16,132 nucleotides of DNA from Chloroflexota bacterium (GCA_023489135.1 JAMDCE010000169.1:1-16132); one strand, 5' to 3'; numbered from the stretch's first letter, positions 7,149-13,988 are shown. Notes: a model not told the origin generated them from the letters alone. Numbers and translations are program-made.

Positions 7149-8030
7149 TCATCCCCTTCCCCTGGATTCGCCGCCGAAGAGCCCCGAAGGGCGCACCAAC
7201 AGCATGAGCAAGAGCAGCGAGAAGGCGACGGGATCGCGGTACCCCGAAGCCAACAACCCGGCGGCAAGGGATTCGACCACGCCCACGATCAGCCCCCCGA
7301 CGACAACTCCGACCGGGCTGCTCACTCCGCCCACCATCGCTCCGGCGAATCCTTTGATGCCGATGGGCACGGCCATGGCACCTCCCGCGAGGGTGAAGGG
7401 CGCGATGATAACTCCCGCGAGGGAAGCAAGACCGGACGCCACCGCCACTGAATACGCCTTCATCTGGCTGGGGCTGATTCCTGACAGTTGCGCGCCCAAC
7501 TCGTTGGTGGCGGCCGCTTGCATAGCCTTGCCGTAGATGGTGCGCTCGAAGAGCAGTTTCAGAAGGATCAGGGTCAGCGCCAGCAGCCCGAATGCCCAAA
7601 GGCTCTGGATCAGGATTTTCACTCCCATCAAATCGATGACTGCGTTATCCCCGCCGCTGAAAGCCGGGAATGCCTGTGCCTCGCGTCCCCACAGCAGACC
7701 CTGGCCGTGAAAGAAGAAGAACGAAGCGCCGATGCTGGCGATGATGGTGGAAACTTCGCCTATCTTGTAAGTGGGTCGCAGGGCCAGCCGCTCGTAGCCG
7801 AAGCCGACGCCGGCGCCAATGATCAGGGCCAGCAGGACAGCTACAAACAGCGGGAGCTTGATCCAGGTTAGGAATGTGAGGGCGATCAGGCCGCCCATAA
7901 CGACCTGATCACCCTGCGCGAAGTTGATTACCCGCGTCGCCCTCAGTATTAAGTGGTAGCCGAGTGCGACGAGGGCGTAGATGCAGCCCATCGTCAAGCC
8001 GGCCACGACCAGTTGCAGATAGTCTGCCAC
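7149..8030 (-). CDS. livH: HAAT-type ABC transporter permease LivH
   Basis: First permease of the importer, 293 aa from the GTG at 8030 (product VADYLQLVVAGLTMGCIYALVALG). LivH hallmarks are ATRVINFAQGDQVVMGG near the N-terminus and the coupling region ERTIYGKAMQAAATNELGAQLSGIS. These are followed by the AGVIIAPF, GIKGFAGAMVGGVSSPVGVVVGG and RPSGLFG segments. AGGTGG lies 4 nt before the GTG, and the gap from livJ is 8 nt. An upstream in-frame GTG at 8060 lies inside livJ and is less likely. Confidence 0.93.
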   Translation of the reverse strand: MADYLQLVVAGLTMGCIYALVALGYHLILRATRVINFAQGDQVVMGGLIALTFLTWIKLPLFVAVLLALIIGAGVGFGYERLALRPTYKIGEVSTIIASIGASFFFFHGQGLLWGREAQAFPAFSGGDNAVIDLMGVKILIQSLWAFGLLALTLILLKLLFERTIYGKAMQAAATNELGAQLSGISPSQMKAYSVAVASGLASLAGVIIAPFTLAGGAMAVPIGIKGFAGAMVGGVSSPVGVVVGGLIVGVVESLAAGLLASGYRDPVAFSLLLLMLLVRPSGLFGGESRGRG

Positions 8031-8038
8031 GATACCAC

Positions 8039-9358
8039 CTAGTTCGACAGCATTACCCACTTGCCGCCCTTCACCTGTGCGATGACAAGTGAATCGGCAT
8101 TCAGCCCGTTGTGATCCTGGGCGGTGAACTTGCGCTTGCCCATGGTGCCCGCGAAGTCGAGTCCGATCATCCCTTGCACGATGGAGTCAGGATCGGTCTT
8201 GCCACCTGCCTTCTCGATGGCTCCCTTGAAGATGAAGGCAGCATCCCAACCCATGCCGGCGAAGACCGGAGGCAGGGAGTTGTACTTGGCCTTGTACAGG
8301 TTCACCAGCACCGTTTCCTCGGCATCGGGCTTATCGGTATTGAGGGCCGTCACGGAGTTTACCCCCTCCGAGGCCTCCCCGGCCAGCTCGATGAAGACCG
8401 GACTGTAGAGGGCGTCGGAGCCAATCACGGGGATGCTCGACCCAAGCTGGCGCAGTTGCTTGGCGGCGATGGCCGGCACCGGGTTGACACCCCACAGGAC
8501 CAGGGCTTCCGCGCCCGAGTTCTTGATCTTAGTGAGCTGCGGCGTCACGTCGCGGTCCTCGCCGGCGTACTTCTCCACCGTGGCGACCTTGAGTCCGGCC
8601 TTCTCAGCCAACTGCTTTACAACCTGTGCGCCGTTGGTGCCGTAGGGATTGGCGTCGTGGAGGATGCCGATGCTTTTCTTGCCCAGTTTCTTGCTCAGGT
8701 AGTTGATGACCGCTTGGGCCTGCATACTATCGTCGTGATTGATCTCAAAGATGTACTTCTTGCCCTGCCAGATGGCGCTGGTGGGGTTGGCGTACAGCTC
8801 CGGGACGCGGGCCCTTTCGGCGATCACGCTGACGGCCTGGGCATTGGCGGTCGGTATCGGTCCGATGATGGCGACCACCTTATCCTGGCTGATGAGCTTG
8901 TCGGCCAGCTGCGTGGACTTGGCCTGGTCGGCCTCGTCGTCGTAGATAATGAACTGCATGGGGCGCCCGGCCACGCCGCCTTCCGAGTTGATCTTCTCCT
9001 GGGCCAGCTCGAGGGCCTTCTTGATGGGCTCTCCCAGCGGCGCGTATCTACCCGTGAACGGGACGACGGCGCCGATCTTGACGGGCTCGCCCGCCGGGGC
9101 CTTTGCCGCCGGCTTGGCCGCACCGGCTTGTCCGGCGGCGGCAGTTGGCTTAGCCGCCGGCTTGGTTGCCTCGGCCTTCGCTGCTGCCGGCTTGGTGGGC
9201 TCGGTCTTGGGTTTCTCGGCCGCGGGCTTGGCCGATTGGGCCGGTTGGGAATCCTTGGCGGGGGCCGGGGTGGCCTGGGTTCCGCCGCACGCGGAGAGCA
9301 ACAGGCTCAGCACGACCAACAGCGGTAAGGCCACACCTAACACCTTGGAATGTCGCAC
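8039..9358 (-). CDS. livJ: HAAT-type ABC transporter substrate-binding lipoprotein (LivJ-like)
   Basis: Extracytoplasmic receptor that delivers the substrate to LivHMGF. The 439-aa protein has a short basic start and a hydrophobic stretch ending in the lipobox LSAC, with lipidated Cys at 24. A flexible linker very rich in Ala, Lys and Pro follows (about 27-91), then a periplasmic-binding-protein type I fold from about 92 (VKIGAVVPFTGRYAPLG, IIYDDEADQAKSTQLADKLI, VAIIGPIPTANAQA, IGILHDANPYGTNGA, and a C-terminal ITAQ-like segment). The GTG start has a strong AAGGAGG at 7 nt. Ligand preference (branched-chain amino acid, amide, aromatic acid) cannot be told from this. A nearby acyl-CoA synthetase makes a carboxylic acid plausible. 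The lipoprotein anchor plus long linker suits a cell with a thick wall or a single membrane. Confidence 0.94.
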   Translation of the reverse strand: MRHSKVLGVALPLLVVLSLLLSACGGTQATPAPAKDSQPAQSAKPAAEKPKTEPTKPAAAKAEATKPAAKPTAAAGQAGAAKPAAKAPAGEPVKIGAVVPFTGRYAPLGEPIKKALELAQEKINSEGGVAGRPMQFIIYDDEADQAKSTQLADKLISQDKVVAIIGPIPTANAQAVSVIAERARVPELYANPTSAIWQGKKYIFEINHDDSMQAQAVINYLSKKLGKKSIGILHDANPYGTNGAQVVKQLAEKAGLKVATVEKYAGEDRDVTPQLTKIKNSGAEALVLWGVNPVPAIAAKQLRQLGSSIPVIGSDALYSPVFIELAGEASEGVNSVTALNTDKPDAEETVLVNLYKAKYNSLPPVFAGMGWDAAFIFKGAIEKAGGKTDPDSIVQGMIGLDFAGTMGKRKFTAQDHNGLNADSLVIAQVKGGKWVMLSN

Positions 9359-9438
9359 GATCGCACCTCCTTAGTGCACGTATTCAGAATTCCTACAGCG
9401 CCGGCCGGGATGCTCCCTTAGCAGCGCTTTGCTTAGCT

Positions 9439-9459
9439 CGTCGTCGTTACTTGACGACG
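9439..9459. promoter_or_regulatory. Inverted repeat in the livJ leader
   Basis: CGTCGTC (9439-9445) and GACGACG (9453-9459) form a perfect 7-bp dyad with a 7-nt loop, about 80 nt upstream of the livJ start. It may be a regulator site or an RNA hairpin in the leader. Confidence 0.35.
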
Positions 9460-9476
9460 CTATCGGGTCAACTAGA
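9459..9476. promoter_or_regulatory. Second candidate TetR operator upstream of livJ
   Basis: Aligned with the 18-bp operator at 10503-10520 this site matches at 12 of 18 positions, including the unbroken half-site TCAACTAG (9468-9475). The other half is poor. It lies upstream of livJ, where control of the transporter would be expected. A TTGACC on the minus strand overlaps it (9466-9471), but no good -10 follows at 16-18 nt. Confidence 0.35.
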
Positions 9477-9563
9477 TGGAATGCCCGGCGTTGGGCTCCC
9501 CCTGTTCATCAGAGACTTCCACTCTTAACTCTGGGTACGTTGTGATGGCCCTCTGCCTGCTGT

Positions 9564-10385
9564 TCACCTCCTCTTGACGTCAGTAGCCGCGATTTCCTGC
9601 GAGACCCCGAACTTGGGCTCTACGGGTTCTCCTCCGGCTACAGTTATCTGTCGTACCCCTGGAATCCGAATTTCCTGCTCTATCTCGGCAAGGGCGTGAG
9701 CCTGGCTCTCGTTAAGGGCTTGCAGTGCTTCGCGCAGAGTCTGCACCTTCCTGGCAACCGTCAGCCACGAGCGATGTTGTTGCCGTTCATCCTCCCGGGC
9801 GGGGGAAGCCACCAGTCCATTCAGCAGCAGGGCGGCAAAAGCTTCGGCGATTTCCCTGGCCGAAGACTTGCCCCCTTTTGAGTACCATATGAACAAGTAA
9901 TTGCACATACCCAGAATCGCGAAGGTTACCAGAGCCACGTCGACTTCGCAAAAGTCGCCCGACGTGATTCCCTCCTGAATGATTCGCCTGAACAGAGCCT
10001 CATAGTTATCGCGCCTGGCAATCACCCTCGATTCTCTCTCCGGGCTCAAGGAATGCCAATCCTGCATGAAGACGCCCACGCCATCCAGGTGCTCCGTGAC
10101 GTAACCAATGTGGGCGTGCACCGCGTCCCGCAGCTTAACTTCCGGAGACAGATCGCTATTGGCGATTTGCTCGATGAGCCTGCCCATCTCTTCCATATCG
10201 GAGGTGAGTGCGTCTTCTAGAAGGGCTTCCTTGCTGGAAACGTAATAATATACGCTTCCCGTTTGGATTCCCGCTTCCTGGGCGACGTCGCGTATGGAAG
10301 CATAGTGGTACCCCTTGCGACAGAAAACCTTTAGAGCCGCTTTGCGAAGGATTTCTTCTCGGTTTCGAGTGGTCTCCCTTGCCAA
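9564..10385 (-). CDS. TetR/AcrR-family transcriptional regulator
   Basis: DNA-binding repressor of 273 aa. The N-terminal helix-turn-helix spans about residues 8-55 (ILRKAALKVFCRKGYHYASIRDVAQEAGIQTGSVYYYVSSKEALL, shown here by its landmarks). The ligand domain spans about 56-195 and resembles those of regulators sensing acyl-CoA or fatty-acid metabolism. It is longer than the usual 190-220 aa. Residues about 198-240 look like a helical, glutamine/glutamate-rich extension, and the last 25 or so have no family look. The start is TTG at 10385 with only a weak GAGG upstream. Its position between an acyl-CoA synthetase and a HAAT operon, and the operator overlapping its own promoter, suggest autoregulation and control of the transporter. 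Confidence 0.88.
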   Translation of the reverse strand: MARETTRNREEILRKAALKVFCRKGYHYASIRDVAQEAGIQTGSVYYYVSSKEALLEDALTSDMEEMGRLIEQIANSDLSPEVKLRDAVHAHIGYVTEHLDGVGVFMQDWHSLSPERESRVIARRDNYEALFRRIIQEGITSGDFCEVDVALVTFAILGMCNYLFIWYSKGGKSSAREIAEAFAALLLNGLVASPAREDERQQHRSWLTVARKVQTLREALQALNESQAHALAEIEQEIRIPGVRQITVAGGEPVEPKFGVSQEIAATDVKRR

Positions 10386-10497
10386 AACAGCAACCTCGCG
10401 TTGAAACTGCTCATGTGGGATCTGGGGCAGCTAAGGGACGCCGCGTGGCGGCACGGGTCAGCGCAGAGAAAACGATGGTAGTCGAACAGCCATTCGC

Positions 10498-10526
10498 ACT
10501 ATACTAGGTGATCAACTAGTTGTCAA
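10498..10526 (-). promoter_or_regulatory. Promoter of the TetR gene
   Basis: The minus strand has TTGACA (10521-10526), a 17-nt spacer and TATAGT (10498-10503; 5 of 6). The -35 box contains the TGA stop codon of the acyl-CoA synthetase gene. The predicted start is near 10491, leaving a leader of about 105 nt, which is long. Confidence 0.75.
10503..10520. promoter_or_regulatory. Candidate TetR operator inside its own promoter
   Basis: On the minus strand ACTAGTTGATCACCTAGT is an 18-bp palindrome with 16 of 18 symmetric positions, centred on TGATCA. It fills the spacer between -35 and -10, so a bound repressor would block RNA polymerase. Size and symmetry are typical of TetR-family operators. 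Confidence 0.65.
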
Positions 10527-12112
10527 TACCTCTGGGAATTCTCCCTGCTGGCTATTATCTGCTCCTTAAGCATCAACTTGCTGATCTTGCCCGTGCTGGT
10601 GTGTGGGAGGGATTCCATCAAGCGGACGAAATCGGGAACCTTGAAATCCGCCAGCTTGCCACGGCAGAACTCCTGGACCTCTTGCTCCTTGACGTTGCAA
10701 CACGGCCTGGGCACCACACAGGCGCAGGTGCGCTCGCCGAATATATCATCCGGTATGCCAATCAATGCCGCTTCGACGATGTCGGGGTGGGTGTACAGCA
10801 GTTCCTCGACTTCTCGGGGATAGATGTTGAATCCGCCGCGGATGATCATTTCCTTCTTACGGCCCACGATCTTGACGTATCCCGCGTCGTCGACCGATCC
10901 TAGGTCCCCGGTGTGGAACCAGCCCTCATCGTCGAAGGCTTCCTTCGTCGCTTCCGGCATCTTGTAGTAGCCTTTGGTGACCCCGGGGCCTTTAACCGTG
11001 ATCTCTCCCACTTCGCCGTGGGGAACCTCGTGGCCGGCATCGTCGACGATGCGCACGCTAACCCCGGGATTCGGCCGGCCGACCGTGGAAGTGCGCCGAA
11101 TGATGTCGTCCTCGAACCTGGTGTTGGTGATCCCTCCCGCCGTCTCGGTCATGCCGTAGCCGATGTGGGCGTTGCACCCCATCTCGTTCATCACGCGTCG
11201 CATCAGTTCCTCGGGGCAAACCGCACCGGCCATAAGGCCCGTGCGGAGCGAGGAGAGGTCGTATTTCTTGAAATTCGGGTGCGCCAGCTCCAGAGCGAAC
11301 ATGGTCGGCACGCCGGTGTAAATCGAGATCCTCTCCTTCTCGATGGCCTGGAGAACGAGCTCGGCCTTGAAGACGTCCACCAACACCATCTTGGCCCCGA
11401 AGCGGATGGCGGCGCCAAAGGAATGCATGCCGGTGATGTGGAATATCGGCACTACCAGGAGAAACACGTCGTCGCTGGTGTATTCGTAGGAGACCGAGGT
11501 GGCCGCATCCATCTTCAGTAGACTGGAATGAGGAATCATGGCCCCTTTGGGGCGGCCGGTGGTCCCGGAGGTATACATTATCATACCGACATCCTCATCC
11601 GGGTCTATGTCGGCCTCGTCTATGTGTCTGCCTTCGTTTTCGGACAGCAGCTTGCCCATGCTCAACACGTCGTCGTCCGTCGTGTCACCCACCACCAGGA
11701 TGTGCCTCAACAAAGGGAGCGAAGGACGCAATTCGCGAACCATCGGTGGATAGTGGAAGTTGTCGAATTCGACGGCGGCAATGAGGACAGAAGCATCTGA
11801 ATCGCTCAAGATGTGGTGCACTTCCGTCGACCGATAGCGCGTATTGAGGAGCACGACGATGGCTCCCAGCTTGACGATGGCAAAGTAAGCGAAAAGGAAC
11901 TCGGGCCAGTTAGGAAGATAGAGGGCTACCTTGTCATTCTTCTTGACCCCTAGACCGGCCAGCCCTACCGCCAGGGCATCAACTTGGTCGCAGAATTGCC
12001 GATAGGTAAATCGTCGATCGCGGAAGACTATGGCTTCCTTGTCGGGATTGCGTCGCAGGTTGCGCTCCAGGGAGCCGAAGATCGTTAGCTTGCTGTCGTT
12101 TTCGCTGACCAT
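10523..12112 (-). CDS. AMP-forming acyl-CoA synthetase (fatty-acid/carboxylate-CoA ligase)
   Basis: Activates a carboxylic acid with ATP to an acyl-adenylate and then to the CoA thioester. The 529-aa sequence has the adenylate-forming motifs in order: P-loop YTSGTTGRPKG (180-190), YGMTET (319-324), GWFHTGD (397-403), GRKKEMIIRGGFNIYP (hinge region, 417-432) and the catalytic Lys in TSTGKISK (K509). Length and motifs match the FadD/long-chain or medium-chain ligase group; substrate chain type is not decidable. The ATG at 12112 is preceded by AGGGG at 9-10 nt. The gene has its own promoter and is followed directly by the TetR gene. A cysteine-rich patch (CACVVPRPCC, 463-472) is slightly unusual. 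Confidence 0.93.
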   Translation of the reverse strand: MVSENDSKLTIFGSLERNLRRNPDKEAIVFRDRRFTYRQFCDQVDALAVGLAGLGVKKNDKVALYLPNWPEFLFAYFAIVKLGAIVVLLNTRYRSTEVHHILSDSDASVLIAAVEFDNFHYPPMVRELRPSLPLLRHILVVGDTTDDDVLSMGKLLSENEGRHIDEADIDPDEDVGMIMYTSGTTGRPKGAMIPHSSLLKMDAATSVSYEYTSDDVFLLVVPIFHITGMHSFGAAIRFGAKMVLVDVFKAELVLQAIEKERISIYTGVPTMFALELAHPNFKKYDLSSLRTGLMAGAVCPEELMRRVMNEMGCNAHIGYGMTETAGGITNTRFEDDIIRRTSTVGRPNPGVSVRIVDDAGHEVPHGEVGEITVKGPGVTKGYYKMPEATKEAFDDEGWFHTGDLGSVDDAGYVKIVGRKKEMIIRGGFNIYPREVEELLYTHPDIVEAALIGIPDDIFGERTCACVVPRPCCNVKEQEVQEFCRGKLADFKVPDFVRLMESLPHTSTGKISKLMLKEQIIASRENSQRY

Positions 12113-12162
12113 AAACCCAAACCCCTTTGGCTTCAGTTTAAGCGTGTCCCAGAGTCAGCGCG

Positions 12163-12191
12163 ATTCTAGCACCGTGCCGCGCATGCGTCAA
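12163..12191 (-). promoter_or_regulatory. Promoter of the acyl-CoA synthetase gene
   Basis: TTGACG (12186-12191), a 17-nt spacer and TAGAAT (12163-12168; 5 of 6 to TATAAT) on the minus strand. The predicted start is near 12156, giving a leader of about 44 nt. No copy of the ACTAG-type TetR half-site is seen here. Confidence 0.7.
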
Positions 12192-12234
12192 GCGAAACGT
12201 GGGGATCGATTGGAGATCGATGGGCGTCGGTTGG

Positions 12235-12268
12235 GTTCCCCACGCCCCCGCGCGGGGGCGTGGGGAAC
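12235..12268. repeat. 34-bp perfect palindrome, possible terminator of the nitroreductase gene
   Basis: Two 17-bp arms (GTTCCCCACGCCCCCGC and its complement) meet without a loop. It starts 9 nt after the restored stop codon of the nitroreductase gene and ends upstream of the acyl-CoA synthetase promoter. As RNA it would form a very GC-rich hairpin. There is no T-tract on either side, so it is not a textbook intrinsic terminator. Confidence 0.85.
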
Positions 12269-12277
12269 GTCTGCGGT

Positions 12278-12989
12278 TCAATCGGCTGTGTCGGTATGTC
12301 CTCCGGAGTATATGTCCGCCGTGCGGCGGGTGCCGATTAGCTTCTCGATCTCCTCGTCGGTGCGTACCTTGCCGACGTCCAGGCGCTCGAAGTGGATCAT
12401 GCTGGACGGGTCTCGCCGGACCTTGGCGGGGGGCTCGGCGATGGGGAATCCCAGCGAGAACACCTCGGTGACTACCAGCGGCGCCCGAACTCCCAGCTCC
12501 TCGCCAATGGGCGCCTCGTTGAGCGTGTTGATGGTGCCCCAGCAGATGCCCAGGACCGAGGGCGGTGGCGGCCAGATGTATATTCTCCATGACGATGCCC
12601 AGGCTTTCCCAGAAGATGTGGTCCCGGTGGCCATAGGCCGGGTAGGCCCGCATGAACCGGGGATCGGCGACTATGGCCAGCAGCAGCGGCGCCTCGGCAA
12701 TCTTGGCGCGGAAAGTGGCCTCCGAGGTGGGAGGAAACTCCGGCTGAATCTCGTCGCCCTTCTTTCGCGCTTCTATAAAAATGTCGGAAATGCGCTTCTT
12801 GCGCTCCGGGTCTCTGATGACCACGAATTCCCACGGCTGCGAGTTGGCGCCGGAGGGCGCGAGGCGCGCCGCCTCGATAATGGCGTTGACATACTCCTCC
12901 GGCACGGGGTCGGGCTTAAACCGGCGAACGTTCTTGCGGTGCCGTATCACGTCCAGCAGCACGTCTAAGTCCGAAGGCTCCACGGGCAT
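12278..12989 (-). pseudogene. Nitroreductase-family protein, frameshifted
   Basis: FMN-dependent NAD(P)H oxidoreductase family. From the ATG at 12989 (GAGGAGGAA just upstream) the frame reads through VIRHRKNVRRFKPDPVPEEYVNAIIEAARLAPSGANSQPWEFVVIRD, the FMN-binding N-terminus, to ENIHLAATALG near 12558. The normal continuation LGICWGTINTLNEAPIGEEL...VFSLGFPIAEP then lies in another frame and ends with TGA at 12278. Removing one C of the CC at 12553-12554 (minus strand) restores ALGLGICW and a product of 236 aa. The unrepaired frame runs to 12138 with nonsense sequence. It may be a recent mutation or a sequencing error. It has its own promoter upstream. Confidence 0.88.
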
Positions 12990-13027
12990 TTCTGTTCCTC
13001 CTCTGTTGATGATTGGGCTCGGGCGCC

Positions 13028-13057
13028 ATTGTACGCTTTGTCACCGTGACGTGTCAA
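13028..13057 (-). promoter_or_regulatory. Promoter of the nitroreductase gene, with dyad
   Basis: TTGACA (13052-13057), an 18-nt spacer and TACAAT (13028-13033; 5 of 6) on the minus strand. The spacer holds the perfect dyad GTCAC-C-GTGAC (13040-13050 as read on the plus strand), which may be a regulator site. Confidence 0.7.
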
Positions 13058-13156
13058 TGAATGCTCCAGCGGTCATCGCCTACTGACAGCACTACCTATC
13101 TTGACGATGTCGCATTCCCTGAATCAACCGTGATCTTACCCGTCAGGTGTAGCGCG

Positions 13157-13172
13157 GTCCGACACGTCGGAC
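13157..13172. repeat. 16-bp palindrome in the non-coding stretch upstream of the nitroreductase promoter
   Basis: GTCCGAC-AC-GTCGGAC, 7-bp perfect arms with a 2-nt centre. The surrounding 13058-13208 shows no gene. The role is unknown: it may be the end of the remnant region or a regulator site. Confidence 0.5.
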
Positions 13173-13208
13173 GGCCGGGGTTGGGAGCGGGGCAGGCCCG
13201 TCGCAGCC

Positions 13209-13612
13209 TAATCTGACATTGTCAAACTATGGTCTCCCTCTTGCGAGATCGGGTGAGCCGTCGAGTGGATGCCGAGCGACGCATCATCCAGCGTGGCCGC
13301 GTATACGAACGATGGCTCGACTACAAGGCCGTCCATGACGATCTTGTGCGCGGTGTAGCGTGGCGCCTGCGCTTCCCAGAGGCGGAACCCCAGCGATGCA
13401 TAGCGTACATCCTGGAGCTACCGGGCGACGAAGGGATACGTATCGGCGCCCCATTTCCCGACCGAAGCGGCAAGGAAATCGTTCTTCAGCAGCGCCCTAT
13501 CGTGCATTCGAATCACTTCCTCGAGCGCGTCCGCGCCACAGAGCCCTCTTTCACGCATCAGGGTCGAGATGAGGTTGAGCTGCCATTCGGGGCTACGCCG
13601 TGAAAAGCTATG
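13209..13612 (-). pseudogene. Unidentified reading frame interrupted by TAG
   Basis: One minus-strand frame reads SPEWQLNLISTLMRERGLCG, continues with ADALEEVIRMHDRALLKNDF and KWGADTYPFVAR, and stops at TAG 13418-13420. The same frame continues as LQDVRYASLGFRLWEAQAPR, IVMDGLVVEPSFVYAATLDD and GIHSTAHPISQEGD to a TAG at 13209-13211. The composition and GC-rich third codon positions look protein-like, but I do not recognise the family. The upstream end runs into the dxs remnant in a different frame. It could be a decayed gene with one nonsense mutation. The opposite strand also has an open frame (13229-13603), so strand assignment is uncertain. Confidence 0.4.
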
Positions 13613-13983
13613 ACGTCAAGCTCGGCGGGACGGTAACCCTTGCCTTTGGTGGTGATGACGTTCACGAGCACAGGCTGGTTGACCGCCTTGGCCAGCGTCA
13701 ATGTCTCGCGGAGCGCCTCGATGTTGTGGCCGTCGACCGGCCCCATATAGGTGAAACCCATCTCCTCCCATATCAAAGGGGGGATGAAGAGTCCCTTCAC
13801 ACTCTGCTTAACGCGTTTTAGTGCTGTGAGGAACGACTGCCCGGCTGGAAAGGACGACAGAGCATTCTCCACGTCCGTCTTAGCCCGGGTACGCTGCCCG
13901 ACGGCACGTCCATACTCGGCCAGGTTGCTTCTTTCGGCGTGAGGACTGCCGCCGGAAAGCGGTTTAGCTTCGGAAGACCGTCC
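13558..13983 (-). pseudogene. dxs: Internal fragment of 1-deoxy-D-xylulose-5-phosphate synthase
   Basis: DXS makes deoxyxylulose 5-phosphate from pyruvate and glyceraldehyde 3-phosphate in the MEP isoprenoid pathway. This piece carries about 110 residues of its roughly 620. It starts near TDVENALSSF and includes ALKRVKQSVKGL, WEEMGFTYMGPVDGHNIEAL, QPVLVNVITTKGKGYRPAEL and FHGVAPN. The thiamine-pyrophosphate-binding N-terminus and the whole transketolase-like C-terminal half are missing. The frame is open within the piece, but similarity ends at about 13580-13590, where another reading frame takes over. It has no start of its own and cannot be a functional enzyme. Confidence 0.85.
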
Positions 13984-13988
13984 TCACG
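13938..13988. repeat. 51-bp imperfect hairpin between dxs remnant and surface-protein gene
   Basis: Outer arms CGTGAGGAC (13938-13946) and GTCCTCACG (13980-13988) are perfect complements. An inner, imperfect stem pairs CCGGAAAGC with GCTTCGG around a GGTTTA loop. It lies 23 nt downstream of the surface-protein stop codon and may serve as its transcription end. It lacks a T-tract. It also marks the edge of the dxs remnant. Confidence 0.6.

Noticed and set aside
7145..7267. N-terminal extension of livM to 7267
   Set aside because: It lies wholly within livH in another frame and reads as Cys/Ser/Arg-rich nonsense; the GTG at 7144 has AGGGGA at the right distance.
8111..9328. 405-aa open frame on the plus strand opposite livJ
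   Set aside because: It is the antisense of a clear substrate-binding protein. Its Gly/Leu/Arg runs are the complement of the Ala/Lys/Pro linker.
12235..12268. Possible CRISPR repeat
   Set aside because: Only one copy, perfectly palindromic, with no spacers or cas genes nearby.
12138..12277. C-terminal tail of the unrepaired nitroreductase frame
   Set aside because: It is out of frame after the one-base insertion and runs through the 34-bp palindrome; no protein-like pattern.
12030..12968. 312-aa open frame on the plus strand
   Set aside because: It is antisense to both the nitroreductase and the start of the acyl-CoA synthetase; no domain is seen.
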